The notes under the pieces were generated by a model. That model made no database searches. It saw only the letters and a program-made list of their open reading frames with translations, and was not told the origin of the DNA. Positions 42,742-54,102 of a stretch of 64,000 nucleotides of DNA are shown one piece after another. Source of the DNA: Flavobacterium sp. HSC-32F16. GTDB taxonomy: Bacteria; Bacteroidota; Bacteroidia; Flavobacteriales; Flavobacteriaceae. The translations under genes were made by a program, and so were the position numbers. Every line of letters starts with the position of its first letter. The first letter of the stretch is position 1. The stretch is from the NCBI RefSeq assembly GCF_024171645.1, contig NZ_JALKAC010000002.1, positions 868,001 to 932,000 on the forward strand, given 5' to 3'.

Positions 42742-43896
42742 TTAAATAGGATTAGTGGTTTCATAAATGATTTGAAAAGTAGTTCCTTTTCCAATTTCAG
42801 AATTGAGAACTTTAATATTTCCGTTATGATATTCTTCAACAATTCTTTTCGTTAGAGAAAGTCCCAGTCCCCAGCCGCGTTTCTTGGTAGTAAAACCCGG
42901 TTCAAAAATAGTTTTGAATTGGTTTTTTGAAATTCCGCTTCCCGAATCTTTCACGTTTATTTTTATATGATGCAGATCTTTTTCGATATAAAGATCCAAA
43001 GTTCCTTTTCCTCTCATGGCATCAATAGCATTTTTAACCAGATTTTCGATAGTCCAGCTGTGCAGCGTTGGATTAATCAAAGCAAAAATTGGCTTTTCGG
43101 GAACCTGATAAGAAAAAGTAACTTGTTTAGAAAAGCGCGATTGTAAATATTCGTACGTATTTAAAGTTTCTGCCACAATATCATGTGGTTCTAGAACAGG
43201 AACCGAACCAATTTTAGAAAAACGATCTGTTATGGTTTGAAGACGTTCAACATCTTTTTCAATTTCAACTGTTATAGATTGATCAATATCTTCTGTTTTT
43301 AAAATCTCAACCCACCCAATTAAGGAGGATAAAGGTGTTCCAATTTGATGTGCTGTTTCTTTTGCCATTCCGGCCAGCAATTTATTTTGCGTAGCCATTT
43401 TTGTGCTTTTGTAAAAATTATAAATCAAAGCAACACACAAAAAGATAATCAGCAATAAGGCTACAGGATAATATTTAAGTTTGTTAAGTAATGCCGAATT
43501 TCCATAATATAACGTTTGATACTTTCCGGGAGCATATTCAAAAGTTATGGGTTCATTTTCATTTTTCAGCTTATTTAAAAAAACTTTTCTTTTTTTCTTA
43601 TCATTAAGAATTTCTTCAGGAACATTTTTGGCGCTTACCACTTTGTCGTAAAGTATCAGTACAACAGGAATTGAAGTATTATTGCTGAAAATTTGAAGCG
43701 GAAGTTCAACATCAGTATTTTCGTCAGCATTTACAATTGTAATCTGTGCATTCACAAAAAGCTTCATTTTTAAACGTTCTTCATTCTTAAATATCTGGAA
43801 AAATGTATAAGTATTCCAGAGAATCAGTGAAATGATTAAAAAGGAAATGAAAATTATAACCCAACGAGTTGTATTTCTACTTTCAGAAAAGCGCAT
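42742..43896 (-). CDS. Membrane sensor histidine kinase (orphan)
   Basis: In this 384-residue protein two membrane helices (about 12-32 and 143-161) enclose a 110-residue periplasmic sensor. The H-box is unusual but intact, with His183 in MAKETAHQIGTPLSSL. The ATPase domain has HSWTIENLVKNAIDAM (N box), DSGSGISKNQFKTIFEPGF (G1) and RGWGLGLSLTKRIVE (G2). No response regulator is adjacent. The HQIGTP box places it with HisKA-type kinases of Bacteroidota that act with unlinked regulators. Confidence 0.92.
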   Translation of the reverse strand: MRFSESRNTTRWVIIFISFLIISLILWNTYTFFQIFKNEERLKMKLFVNAQITIVNADENTDVELPLQIFSNNTSIPVVLILYDKVVSAKNVPEEILNDKKKRKVFLNKLKNENEPITFEYAPGKYQTLYYGNSALLNKLKYYPVALLLIIFLCVALIYNFYKSTKMATQNKLLAGMAKETAHQIGTPLSSLIGWVEILKTEDIDQSITVEIEKDVERLQTITDRFSKIGSVPVLEPHDIVAETLNTYEYLQSRFSKQVTFSYQVPEKPIFALINPTLHSWTIENLVKNAIDAMRGKGTLDLYIEKDLHHIKINVKDSGSGISKNQFKTIFEPGFTTKKRGWGLGLSLTKRIVEEYHNGNIKVLNSEIGKGTTFQIIYETTNPI

Positions 43897-44059
43897 AAAC
43901 TAAATTTTGAGGTATAAATATAACGAAATAAACACATTTTATATTTTGCGGGGCCTTAAAAGATTTTTTGTTTTAATCTTCAAAAACTATTTCTTTCAAT
44001 TGAACGATTTCAATACTTTTGTAAGACCAAAAATGAGTTTTGGTTAAACAGAAAAAATT

Positions 44060-44935
44060 ATGATAAGCATTAATCCAAAAGAAATACCTACAGCACAGCT
44101 GCAGGGATATTTACAAAGCGCAGTTGGCCCCAGACCCATTGCTTTTGCAAGTACTATAAGCGAAAAAGGAATTCCTAATTTGTCGCCATTTAGTTTCTTT
44201 AATGTATTTAGTGCTAATCCGCCCATTTTGGTTTTTTCGCCTTCAAGAAGGGTTCGCGATAATACCGTAAAGCACACTTTGATCAATGCAGAAGCTACAA
44301 AAGAAGTTGTAATAAATGTAGTCAATTACGATATTGTACAGCAAACATCATTGGCAAGTACTGAATATGGAGACGGTGTAAACGAATTTATAAAAGCAGG
44401 TTTAACGCAAATTCCGTCAGATTTTGTAAAACCTTATCGTGTAAAAGAATCTCCAGTTCAGTTTGAATGCAAGATTACGCAGATTATTCCGTTAGGAACA
44501 GAAGGAGGGGCAGGAAACCTGATTTTATGTGAAGTAGTAAAAATTCACATTCACGAATCAATTTTGGATGAGAATGGCGCAATCGATCAGCATAAAATAG
44601 ATTTGGTTTCAAGACTTGGTGCAAATTGGTATTCAAGATCCAACCAAGGGCTTTTTGAAGTCGCAAAACCATTAACAACTTTAGGTGTTGGCGTTGATGC
44701 TATTCCCAATTTTATTAGGGAAAGCCCTGTATTTGACGGGAATGACCTCGGAAAATTAGGCAACGTAGAAACCTTGCCCACAAAAGAAGAAGTTAGTATA
44801 TTTGTGAAAGAAAATTTTTCTGTAAAAGGAGTTTTAAGTTCAGATGATCAGGAAAAAGTTCATTTAGAAGCCAAAAAATATCTCAATAAAGATGATGTTG
44901 AATCAGCCTGGAAAGTGCTTTTAGCTAAAAAATAA
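44060..44935 (+). CDS. Flavin reductase family protein (FMN-binding split barrel)
   Basis: This 291-residue protein has flavin-reductase-like features: QSAVGPRPIAFASTISEKGI, LSPFSFFNVFSANPPILVFS and EATKEVVINVVNYDIVQQTS. A C-terminal extension (about 210-291) adds a short helical segment. It binds FMN and may reduce flavin with NAD(P)H; the substrate is unknown. The DUF3127 gene follows after 31 bp. Confidence 0.88.
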   Translation: MISINPKEIPTAQLQGYLQSAVGPRPIAFASTISEKGIPNLSPFSFFNVFSANPPILVFSPSRRVRDNTVKHTLINAEATKEVVINVVNYDIVQQTSLASTEYGDGVNEFIKAGLTQIPSDFVKPYRVKESPVQFECKITQIIPLGTEGGAGNLILCEVVKIHIHESILDENGAIDQHKIDLVSRLGANWYSRSNQGLFEVAKPLTTLGVGVDAIPNFIRESPVFDGNDLGKLGNVETLPTKEEVSIFVKENFSVKGVLSSDDQEKVHLEAKKYLNKDDVESAWKVLLAKK

Positions 44936-44966
44936 GAAAAGAAATAATAATTAATTATAGACGAAG

Positions 44967-45338
44967 ATGGAAGTTATAGGAAAAGTAAAAGTGGTTAATC
45001 CTGAGCAGCAAGTTAGTGCTTCATTCAAAAAAAGAGAGTTAGTAGTTACTACAGATGAGCAGTATCCGCAGCACATTTTAATCGAATTTACACAAGATAA
45101 ATGCGATTTATTAAGCAGCTATAAACAAGGTGAGGCAGTAAAAGTTTCTATCAATTTAAGAGGAAGAGAATGGGTTAATCCGCAAGGAGAAACTAGATAT
45201 TTCAATAGTATTCAAGGTTGGAGAATCGAAAGAATGGCACCAGAAGGTCCTGCACAAACACCTTCAGTTCCTGCAGCAGAAGCTTTCGCTCCAGCGACAA
45301 ATTTAAACGAAGACGAACCAGACGATTTACCGTTCTAA
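44967..45338 (+). CDS. DUF3127 protein (OB-fold, SSB-like)
   Basis: This 123-residue protein has an OB-like fold (MEVIGKVKVVNPEQQVSASF, then RELVVTTDEQYPQHILIEFT and SINLRGREWVNPQGETRYF). The acidic Pro-rich tail ends in DEPDDLPF, like the protein-interaction tail of single-stranded DNA-binding proteins. That resemblance is inference. No biochemical role is assigned to the family. It lies 31 bp after the flavin reductase gene. Confidence 0.85.
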   Translation: MEVIGKVKVVNPEQQVSASFKKRELVVTTDEQYPQHILIEFTQDKCDLLSSYKQGEAVKVSINLRGREWVNPQGETRYFNSIQGWRIERMAPEGPAQTPSVPAAEAFAPATNLNEDEPDDLPF

Positions 45339-45360
45339 GAGTTTGAAATTCAGTTTATTA

Positions 45361-45411
45361 AATTCCAAATTCCAATTCATTTATGTGAATTTGGGATTTG
45401 GAATTTTATTT
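45361..45411 (+). repeat. AATTCCAAATT inverted repeat, terminator-like
   Basis: AATTCCAAATTCCAATTCA (45361-45379) faces TGAATTTGGGATTTGGAATT (45386-45405), followed by a T-rich run. The same AATTTGGAATTT words recur at 38706, 54140 and 59832. Confidence 0.7.
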
Positions 45412-45483
45412 TATTCTGAGTTTTCTCCTTTCAGTCGAAAGGACAAGAATTGGATTTTGAAATTTAAAATATTGTAATTTAAG

Positions 45484-46122
45484 ATGTATTATTTATTTGA
45501 AGATTTATTTTTTCCTCCAGTTTCAGAAGCCGATGAAGAAGGTATTTTGGCAATTGGAGGCGACTTAAATCCTGAACGATTAAAACTTGCTTACAAAAGC
45601 GGCGTTTTTCCTTGGTTTAATCCAGGCGAACCTATTCTTTGGTGGGCGCCGGATCCTAGAATGGTTTTGTTTCTGGATGAATTAATCGTTTCAAAAAGTA
45701 TGCGTAATGTTTTAAATCGAAATCAATTTACAGTTACTTTTAATAAATCCTTTAAGGATGTAATTTTAAATTGCCAGCAGATAAAACGAGACGGTCAAAA
45801 CGGAACTTGGATTTCAAATGAAATGATCGAAGCGTATTGTAAACTAAATGCCGAAGGAATGGCTAAATCTATTGAGGTTTGGCAGGATGAGGTATTAGTG
45901 GGCGGTTTATACGGAATAGATTTAGGCCATGTTTTTTGTGGCGAAAGTATGTTTTCTAAAGTATCTAATGCTTCAAAAGTTGGATTTATACATTTGGTAA
46001 ACCATTTAAAAAAAGAGAATTACAAACTATTGGATTGTCAGGTTTATAATCCGCATTTAGATAGTTTAGGTTGTCGTGAAATTGATCGCGACGAGTTTAT
46101 GTCCATTTTAAAAGACAAATAA
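45484..46122 (+). CDS. aat: Leucyl/phenylalanyl-tRNA--protein transferase
   Basis: This 212-residue enzyme has the Aat signature: GILAIGGDLNPERLKLAYKS, FPWFNPGEPILWWAPDPRMV, GMAKSIEVWQDEVLVGGLYG and CGESMFSKVSNASKVGFIHL. It adds Leu or Phe to proteins with N-terminal Lys or Arg, marking them for ClpS/ClpAP. It ends 2 bp before the MOSC gene, so both are probably on one transcript. Confidence 0.96.
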   Translation: MYYLFEDLFFPPVSEADEEGILAIGGDLNPERLKLAYKSGVFPWFNPGEPILWWAPDPRMVLFLDELIVSKSMRNVLNRNQFTVTFNKSFKDVILNCQQIKRDGQNGTWISNEMIEAYCKLNAEGMAKSIEVWQDEVLVGGLYGIDLGHVFCGESMFSKVSNASKVGFIHLVNHLKKENYKLLDCQVYNPHLDSLGCREIDRDEFMSILKDK

Positions 46123-46124
46123 AA

Positions 46125-46919
46125 ATGAGTGCAGTTCATGTTGTAAAAGAAATTTATATTTATCCAATAAAAAGCTTGGCAGGGATTAGCCTTCAGTCTG
46201 CGCATGCCGAAGAAATGGGTTTTGAAAATGACCGCAGATGGATGTTGATTGATGCTGAAAATCAAATGATAACGCAAAGAGAACATCGTATAATGAGTCA
46301 GTTTTATCCACAAATTTCAGATGGAAAAATCAGTATTACTTTTCAGGACCAAAGGCATGAGTTTTCTATAAGTGAACATTTGAAAAATGCTATGAAGGTG
46401 AATGTTTGGGAAGACAAAAGTGAAGTTGTTGAGGTAAATCATGAAACATCAAAATGGTTCAGCCAGCATTTAGGATTTGAATGTAAATTGGTAAAAATCA
46501 TAAAAATAGGAGATCGTAAACATGAAAGCTCCAAAGCGAAACAAACTTTCAATGTAAGTCTGGCCGACGGTTATCCGTATTTATTAATCGGATCGAAAAG
46601 TCTGGATTTTTTAAATGATAAATTGGATGAAAAAATCACCATAAAAAGATTTCGTCCCAATATTGTAGTCAGCAGCGAAAATCCTCATGAAGAAGATGAT
46701 TACAACACTTTTAATATTGGAGAAGTTCAATTTAAAAACATAAAACCCTGCGGAAGATGTATTATGGTTAACAACGATCCAGAAAATGGACGTTTAAAAA
46801 AAGAGCCTTTAAAAACCTTAAGCAAATACAGAAATGTAAATAATTCTGTTTTATTCGGAACCAATATCGTGAGTTTAAATTCTGGAAATATTAAGGTTGG
46901 AGACGTACTTGTTTTCTAA
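46125..46919 (+). CDS. MOSC-domain protein (YcbX/mARC-like)
   Basis: In this 264-residue protein a MOSC N-terminal barrel (VKEIYIYPIKSLAGISLQSA, then MGFENDRRWMLID) precedes a MOSC domain with FRPNIVVSS and the conserved cofactor Cys in IKPCGRCIMVNNDP. There is no fused ferredoxin domain, unlike E. coli YcbX. It probably binds the molybdenum cofactor and reduces N-hydroxylated compounds with an external donor. It overlaps the thiF gene by 4 bp tail to tail. Confidence 0.9.
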   Translation: MSAVHVVKEIYIYPIKSLAGISLQSAHAEEMGFENDRRWMLIDAENQMITQREHRIMSQFYPQISDGKISITFQDQRHEFSISEHLKNAMKVNVWEDKSEVVEVNHETSKWFSQHLGFECKLVKIIKIGDRKHESSKAKQTFNVSLADGYPYLLIGSKSLDFLNDKLDEKITIKRFRPNIVVSSENPHEEDDYNTFNIGEVQFKNIKPCGRCIMVNNDPENGRLKKEPLKTLSKYRNVNNSVLFGTNIVSLNSGNIKVGDVLVF

Positions 46920-47626
46920 AAATTCAGTTTTGTAAAATTCCAGTTTAGTGTATTAAAAAGAACTAACTCATTTTTTAAAGTTGGTAATTCCAGAATCAAT
47001 TTCAATGTTTCGTGCGCCATCATATTTCCAATAATTCCGGGTAAAGTTCCCAAAACACCATTTAAATCACAATTCGGAACATCTTTCGGATCAGGCATTT
47101 CTGGAAATAAATCTCGCAGATTTTTACTCCCATTATGATTGAAAACCGCAATTTGGCCTTCAAATTTTAAAATACTTCCATAAACTAAAGGTTTATTTAA
47201 TTCAACACAAGTATCATTTACCAAATAACGCGTTGTAAAATTATCTGAACCATCGACAATAACATCATATTGCTGAATCATTTTTGATGCATTTTGAAAA
47301 GTTAGTTTTTCCTGAATTGCCTCGACTTGAATTAACGGATTCAGTTTTGAAACTACATTTTTAGCCGCAATTGCTTTAAATTGTCCAACTTCATTTTCAG
47401 TATATAAAATCTGTCTGTGCAGATTATGAATTTCGATTGTATCAAAATCCATGATTCCGATAAAACCGACTCCGGCAGTTGCAATATATTGTAAAATTGG
47501 ACAGCCCAAACCACCTGCACCAATTACTAAAACTCTTGCTTTTTTTAGTTTTTCCTGACCTTCATCGCCAATTTCAGGAAGTATGGTTTGTCTGTTGTAA
47601 CGGAGGAATTCTTTGATAATGCTCAT
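46916..47626 (-). CDS. thiF: ThiF/MoeB/HesA-family adenylyltransferase
   Basis: This 236-residue E1-like enzyme has the ATP motif VIGAGGLGCPILQYIATAGV, then IHNLHRQILYTENEVGQFKA and VDGSDNFTTRYLVNDTC. It should adenylate the C-terminal Gly-Gly of ThiS. The first of two CxxC pairs that bind zinc in MoeB/ThiF is missing: the usual PCYRCLFPE reads NLRDLFPE, and one Cys remains in NCDLNGVLG. It is last in the thiamine operon, 103 bp after thiH. Confidence 0.92.
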   Translation of the reverse strand: MSIIKEFLRYNRQTILPEIGDEGQEKLKKARVLVIGAGGLGCPILQYIATAGVGFIGIMDFDTIEIHNLHRQILYTENEVGQFKAIAAKNVVSKLNPLIQVEAIQEKLTFQNASKMIQQYDVIVDGSDNFTTRYLVNDTCVELNKPLVYGSILKFEGQIAVFNHNGSKNLRDLFPEMPDPKDVPNCDLNGVLGTLPGIIGNMMAHETLKLILELPTLKNELVLFNTLNWNFTKLNF

Positions 47627-47729
47627 TTTAATTTTAGTCTTAAAGTTGAAAAGTCGAAGGTCGAAAGGCTTTGAATATGGTTAAATTTAAATTATAAAAT
47701 ACAGTTTTGGACTTTATGACTTTAGACTT

Positions 47730-48842
47730 TCAACTATATACTTTGTCCCAGTCTTTCCAAACCGGTTCGTAACCTGCATTTTTTATAATTCTTGAAATTT
47801 CATCTGCAGAGCGTTCATCACTGATTTCGAATTGTTCCAAAGATTGCGGATCAACGACATACCCGCCTGGATTTGTCTTAGATCCGGCACTCATACTGGT
47901 TACTCCAATTGGAATTATATTGTTTCTGAATTTTTCGTTTTCTCTGGTTGAAATTGAAATTTCTAAATCTTCATTCCACAAACGATAAGCGCATATTAAT
48001 TGTGTTAAATCTTTATCGTCCATAATAAAATTAGGTTCGATAATTCCTTCGGCAGGGCGGAGGCGCGGAAACGAAACAGAATATTTGGTCTGCCAATATT
48101 TTTTTTGAAGATAATCTAAATGCAAAGCGTTAAAAAAGCTGTCGGTTCTCCAGTCTTCTAAACCTAATAAAACGCCCAAACCAATTTTATGAATTCCTGC
48201 TGTGCCAATTCTATCCGGAGTTTCAAGCCTATAATCAAAATTTGATTTTTTACCTTTTGTATGATACTTTTTGTAAACTTCCTGATGGTAAGTTTCCTGA
48301 TAAACCAAAACCGAATATACTCCAGCGTCATGTAAACGTTCATAATCTTCGGCAGAAAGCGGCTGTACTTCAACAGAAATAATCGAAAACTCTTCTCGAA
48401 TTAAAGCAATTGCATTAAGAAAATAATTGATATTGACAGTATAATTTGCTTCGCCTGTAACCAATAAAACATGATCAAATCCTGTGTTTTTCAGAGCTTC
48501 AACTTCGAGTTTAATTTCAGCGTCAGAAAGTGTTTTTCGTTTGATTTTATTGTCTAAACTAAATCCGCAATAGGTACAGATGTTTTGGCATTCGTTGCTC
48601 AAATATAATGGTGCATACATTTGAATCGTTTTTCCGAAACGTTTCTTGGTAATTTCATGGCATTTCTGCGCCATTTCTTCTAAATAATTTTGAGCAATAG
48701 GAGAGATTAGAATCAAAAAATCGTCGAGATTAAGTTTCGTTTTAGCCAAAGTTCGTTCGACATCTTTTGATGTAGTTTGGTATATTTTCGATTGAATAAT
48801 ATCCCAATTATATTGCTCAAAAATGGATTTGAATGTGCTCAT
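47730..48842 (-). CDS. thiH: 2-Iminoacetate synthase ThiH (radical SAM)
   Basis: This 370-residue protein has the radical SAM motif CQNICTYCGFS (CxxxCxxC), YLSNECQN and the ThiH pattern HVLLVTGEANYTVNINYF and SFPRLRPAEGI. It cleaves tyrosine to dehydroglycine for thiazole synthesis with ThiG and ThiS. Use of ThiH instead of ThiO implies the oxygen-independent route. A 586-bp cassette separates it from thiG. Confidence 0.96.
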   Translation of the reverse strand: MSTFKSIFEQYNWDIIQSKIYQTTSKDVERTLAKTKLNLDDFLILISPIAQNYLEEMAQKCHEITKKRFGKTIQMYAPLYLSNECQNICTYCGFSLDNKIKRKTLSDAEIKLEVEALKNTGFDHVLLVTGEANYTVNINYFLNAIALIREEFSIISVEVQPLSAEDYERLHDAGVYSVLVYQETYHQEVYKKYHTKGKKSNFDYRLETPDRIGTAGIHKIGLGVLLGLEDWRTDSFFNALHLDYLQKKYWQTKYSVSFPRLRPAEGIIEPNFIMDDKDLTQLICAYRLWNEDLEISISTRENEKFRNNIIPIGVTSMSAGSKTNPGGYVVDPQSLEQFEISDERSADEISRIIKNAGYEPVWKDWDKVYS

Positions 48843-48855
48843 TGGATTGTTTTTA

Positions 48856-48887
48856 TTTCACGCAGATTTTGCAGATTTAAGCAGATT
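48856..48887 (+). repeat. Left 32-bp inverted repeat of the GxxExxY cassette
   Basis: The repeat begins TTTCACGCAGATTTTG and ends AGCAGATT. It is perfectly matched in reverse complement at 49410-49441. The inner GCAGATTT words repeat three times. Confidence 0.92.
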
Positions 48888-48925
48888 AAAATTGATTTTT
48901 ATTTGTTGATATTCTTTGTTCTTTT

Positions 48926-49330
48926 TTATATTTTATTGGCAACTCTTTTTATATCATTTAAGATGTTAAGGGTATTAAAGTTTACAAGTAAGCCTAATTT
49001 TATATTAGTTAGTCGGAGATAGGTTGCAATTTGTTTGTAATGTATTGGTGCTAATTCTTCGACAGATTTTAATTCAATTATTACTTTATCTTCGACTAAC
49101 AAATCGAGTCTAAAAGCGGCGTCTAATATTATTTCTTCATAATTAATAATAATTTCTACTTGCTTTTTAACCTTTAGTTCTAATTTTTCTAGCTCATAAA
49201 ACAAGGCACTTTCATAAACAGACTCGAATAATCCAGGCCCTAAATTATTATATACTTTAAAAATTGCTCCTCGTACAAGATATGATATTTCATTTTCAGT
49301 CATTAATTCTTTAGTTTTTAATTTAATCAA
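48926..49330 (-). CDS. GxxExxY protein (PD-(D/E)XK-like nuclease fold)
   Basis: In this 134-residue protein the naming motif is GLFESVY (Gly33, Glu36, Tyr39). A PD-(D/E)XK-like core follows: RLDLLVEDKVIIELKSVE with Asp76, Glu86 and Lys88, then APIHYKQIATYLRLTNIKLG. Family function is unknown; members are scattered and often near repeats. Start is 49330 or Met10 (49303). It lies in the middle of the thi operon between perfect 32-bp inverted repeats, so it looks inserted and not part of thiamine synthesis. Confidence 0.9.
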   Translation of the reverse strand: MIKLKTKELMTENEISYLVRGAIFKVYNNLGPGLFESVYESALFYELEKLELKVKKQVEIIINYEEIILDAAFRLDLLVEDKVIIELKSVEELAPIHYKQIATYLRLTNIKLGLLVNFNTLNILNDIKRVANKI

Positions 49331-49409
49331 AATTAAAGAATTTTCTTTCTTTTTTTAACAAATCATTTACAAGAAAATTTTACAGATAAACAATAATTAA
49401 TCTATATTA

Positions 49410-49441
49410 AATCTGCTTAAATCTGCAAAATCTGCGTGAAA
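49410..49441 (-). repeat. Right 32-bp inverted repeat of the GxxExxY cassette
   Basis: This is the reverse complement of 48856-48887 with no mismatch. Flanking bases outside the pair (TTTTA on the left, CAAAA on the right) show no obvious target-site duplication. Confidence 0.92.
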
Positions 49442-49448
49442 CAAAATT

Positions 49449-50225
49449 TTATTCATAAAGAAATGAAGTCAAAGGACTTGAAGCCGCAGCATAATTTTGT
49501 TGATTGCCCACTTTGGCTTCAAAAGCTTTTCTTCCTGCTATTACGGCTTCTTTGAAAGCTTCGGCCATTAATTTTGGATTTCCCGCAACAGCAATTGCAG
49601 TGTTCACCAAAACAGCATCGGCACCAATTTCCATTGCTTTTGCAGCGTCAGAGGGAGCGCCAATTCCTGCATCTACAATAACAGGAACGCTGCTTTGCTC
49701 AATTATAATTTCTAAAAAATCAATGGTTTTTAAACCTTTATTGCTTCCAATTGGCGAACCTAAAGGCATCACGGCAGTTGTTCCGGCACTTTCTAAATGT
49801 TTACATAAAACAGGATCAGCGTGAATATAAGGCAGAACAAAAAAACCAAGTTTAGCCAATTCCTCTGTTGCCTTTAAAGTTTCAATAGGATCTGGCATTA
49901 AATATTTGGGATCAGGATGAATTTCCAGTTTTATCCAATTGGTTTCTAAAGCTTCACGAGCCAATTGAGCAGCAAAAACGGCTTCTTTTGCATTTCTGGC
50001 TCCAGAAGTGTTGGGCAGTAAATTAATATTTGGATGTTGTAAATGCGAAAGAATGGCATCGGTTTCAGTTTCTAAATCAATGCGTTTTAAAGCCACGGTA
50101 ACCAATTCACTTTCCGAAGCTAAAATCGCTTCTTCCATTTGTTTGTTAGAACCAAATTTCCCTGTTCCTAAAAACAAACGAGATTTGAAACTTTTATCTC
50201 CAATATTAAACAATGACGTTTGCAT
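49449..50225 (-). CDS. thiG: Thiazole synthase ThiG
   Basis: This 258-residue TIM-barrel protein has ThiG features: [58 protein letters not shown] and [20 protein letters not shown]. It condenses DXP, dehydroglycine and ThiS thiocarboxylate into the thiazole. It overlaps thiE by 20 bp upstream, so the two are coupled. Confidence 0.97.
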   Translation of the reverse strand: MQTSLFNIGDKSFKSRLFLGTGKFGSNKQMEEAILASESELVTVALKRIDLETETDAILSHLQHPNINLLPNTSGARNAKEAVFAAQLAREALETNWIKLEIHPDPKYLMPDPIETLKATEELAKLGFFVLPYIHADPVLCKHLESAGTTAVMPLGSPIGSNKGLKTIDFLEIIIEQSSVPVIVDAGIGAPSDAAKAMEIGADAVLVNTAIAVAGNPKLMAEAFKEAVIAGRKAFEAKVGNQQNYAAASSPLTSFLYE

Positions 50226-50856
50226 ATAATTTTTCGTTTAATTGTTGAATTAATATTTTCTTTTCGTCACTTTCTGTGATGATTCCAGAAACGGCAATTC
50301 CATGAATTCCTGTTTCCATTAAAGGATTTACATCTTTTAAAGTAATTCCTCCAATAGCATAAATCGGGACTTCAATTTTATTTTTCTTCATTTTTTGAAG
50401 AATTTCAAAATATCCGGATAAGCCTAAAATTGGACTTAATTTTTCTTTAGTATTTGTAAATCTAAAAGGACCTAAACCAATATAATTGCACCCATTTTTT
50501 GCATGATTCTCAATATCTTCAAAAGTATTGGCTGTTCCTCCAATAATTTTCTCTGAACCTAAAATGGCTCGGGCTTCGTCTATTTTCATATCCGATAAAC
50601 CAAGATGCACACCATCAGCGGCGATTTGCTGTGCGAGGTAAAGATTGTCGTTTACAATGAAGTTAGCGAGATATTCCTCGCATAAAAGCTTTACTTCTTC
50701 TGCTAAAAGAAAACAGTTTTTTTCGGTTTGATTTTTAAACCGCATTTGTATCCAATCGCATCCTGCATCTAATGCGTGATGAATATTGCGCAGTTGATCT
50801 TCGATTGTATTTCCTTGTGAAATGTATTGCAGTTTATTATACATAATGATATCCAA
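50206..50856 (-). CDS. thiE: Thiamine-phosphate synthase ThiE
   Basis: This 216-residue protein has the ThiE pattern: [13 protein letters not shown], the phosphate/HMP site [33 protein letters not shown] and [14 protein letters not shown]. It couples HMP pyrophosphate to thiazole phosphate. It overlaps thiG and thiD by about 20 bp on each side. It is the complete copy of two ThiE-like genes in the operon. Confidence 0.94.
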   Translation of the reverse strand: MDIIMYNKLQYISQGNTIEDQLRNIHHALDAGCDWIQMRFKNQTEKNCFLLAEEVKLLCEEYLANFIVNDNLYLAQQIAADGVHLGLSDMKIDEARAILGSEKIIGGTANTFEDIENHAKNGCNYIGLGPFRFTNTKEKLSPILGLSGYFEILQKMKKNKIEVPIYAIGGITLKDVNPLMETGIHGIAVSGIITESDEKKILIQQLNEKLYANVIV

Positions 50857-51589
50857 TTAAAGTTGATGTTGAGCTCAGGTATTTTTCGACATAAATTTTG
50901 GCATTTTTGCAGGCTTCTTTTGTAGTTTGATTAAATGCCAGATTAGAAGCAATTGCTGATGAAAGCACGCAGCCGGAACCATGCTTTTCAGAACATTTTT
51001 TTTCTGTTGAGAACAAATGATAAATTTCATTTTTAAGAAATAAGCGATCAGTTCCAATTTCAGTTTCGTTATGTCCGCCTTTTAATAAAATATTTACCGA
51101 AATCTTAATTTCTTTCCAAAGCATTTTTGAAATAAACCCAGGAAATAAAATCTCAATTTCATTGTAATTAGGTGTAATCAAGTCAATTATAGATAATATT
51201 TTGTGTAAATCAGAATAATCTTTAATCGACATAAATTCAAATTTTGTTGTAGATCTAATAACTGGGTCCCAAACAATTTTAGTTGAAGGCGACAGCATTT
51301 TTATAGTCGAAACGATTCGGTTTAAATCGTATAAAGAAGAAACAATCCCAATTTTAACGACACTGATTTTATAATTTAAAAAGAACGTTTCAATAGAACG
51401 AATAACAAAACTTAAATCTGTCCATTGAATCTCATAAAATGTATTTTCGGTCTGAATGGTATTTGCTGTTGAAATTGCAAAACCAGTTACTTTATGCTGT
51501 TCAAATGTTTTGATATCAGCCAAAATACCTGCACCGCCAGAGGGATCCAAGCCTGCTATTGTAAGTATGAAAGGACGATTTGCTGACAT
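50837..51589 (-). CDS. thiD: Hydroxymethylpyrimidine (phospho)kinase ThiD
   Basis: This 250-residue ribokinase-fold enzyme begins FILTIAGLDPSGGAGILADI and has VKIGIVSSLYDLN, VWDPVIRSTTKFE and the catalytic GSGCVLSSAIASNL. It makes HMP-PP for ThiE. It overlaps thiE by 20 bp and the upstream ThiE-like gene by 34 bp. Confidence 0.95.
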   Translation of the reverse strand: MSANRPFILTIAGLDPSGGAGILADIKTFEQHKVTGFAISTANTIQTENTFYEIQWTDLSFVIRSIETFFLNYKISVVKIGIVSSLYDLNRIVSTIKMLSPSTKIVWDPVIRSTTKFEFMSIKDYSDLHKILSIIDLITPNYNEIEILFPGFISKMLWKEIKISVNILLKGGHNETEIGTDRLFLKNEIYHLFSTEKKCSEKHGSGCVLSSAIASNLAFNQTTKEACKNAKIYVEKYLSSTSTLIGYHYV

Positions 51590-52170
51590 ATTTTAAATTG
51601 TTTTATCGGGTTTTCATTATTCCATATTGTTCCTAAAAGAGCGATATCCTCAAAACCATTTGCCATTGTTTTTTGAATGTTTTCAGCATCAATTCCGCCT
51701 AAAGCAATCACTTTTGTTTTATAATTTGTTCTGGATTTTAATGCTTCAAAAAGATCATTTTTCGGCTCATAATTTTCCTTTGAAATACTTTTATAAACAG
51801 GACTTAGAAATGCGTAATCAAAATCATTTTCTAACGAATTAAAATCTTCTATCGAATGTGTTGATGTGGAAATTGATTCGTATTTATACATACAAGGTTT
51901 TGGAAGCCTTGCAGGAAAATCAAAAGACTCTTTTCTTTCTTTTTCAGAAAAATGAATTCGGTTAATTCCAAAATCCTCTGCCAATAAATGATGACTGTGC
52001 AAGACAATTCGATCTCTAAATTCGATCTTAATTTGATGAATAAACTGCTCCATTTCCAACTCAGAAAAATCAGGTTTCCGAATATGAAGCAAAGGCAATC
52101 TTTCTTCAAATAAAGAATGAATTATCCTGATTTCATCTGCAACAGCAAAAGGATTAGAGATTACGATCAT
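51556..52170 (-). CDS. ThiE/TenI-like protein (second copy)
   Basis: This 204-residue protein shows part of the ThiE pattern (LLHIRKPDFSELEMEQF, RIHFSEKERKE, FLSPVYKSISKENYEP, VIALGGIDAENI). It lacks the DGVHLG signature and the usual Asp/Lys pair near it. It may be a TenI-type thiazole tautomerase, as in other operons with two ThiE-like genes, or a decayed synthase. It is preceded by thiC after 42 bp. Confidence 0.85.
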   Translation of the reverse strand: MIVISNPFAVADEIRIIHSLFEERLPLLHIRKPDFSELEMEQFIHQIKIEFRDRIVLHSHHLLAEDFGINRIHFSEKERKESFDFPARLPKPCMYKYESISTSTHSIEDFNSLENDFDYAFLSPVYKSISKENYEPKNDLFEALKSRTNYKTKVIALGGIDAENIQKTMANGFEDIALLGTIWNNENPIKQFKICQQIVLSYLQ

Positions 52171-52212
52171 ATCTTTATTCTTTCTTTATTCTTTCTTCTA
52201 TTTTCTAAAACT

Positions 52213-54063
<1,851 letters not shown>

Positions 54064-54102
54064 TCAAGTTATTAGGATTACGTTTATTTGCAACGTTTTT
54101 GT

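Noticed and set aside
49504..49824. Plus-strand open frame over thiG
   Set aside because: It is antisense to an unmistakable thiG and shows no protein-family features.
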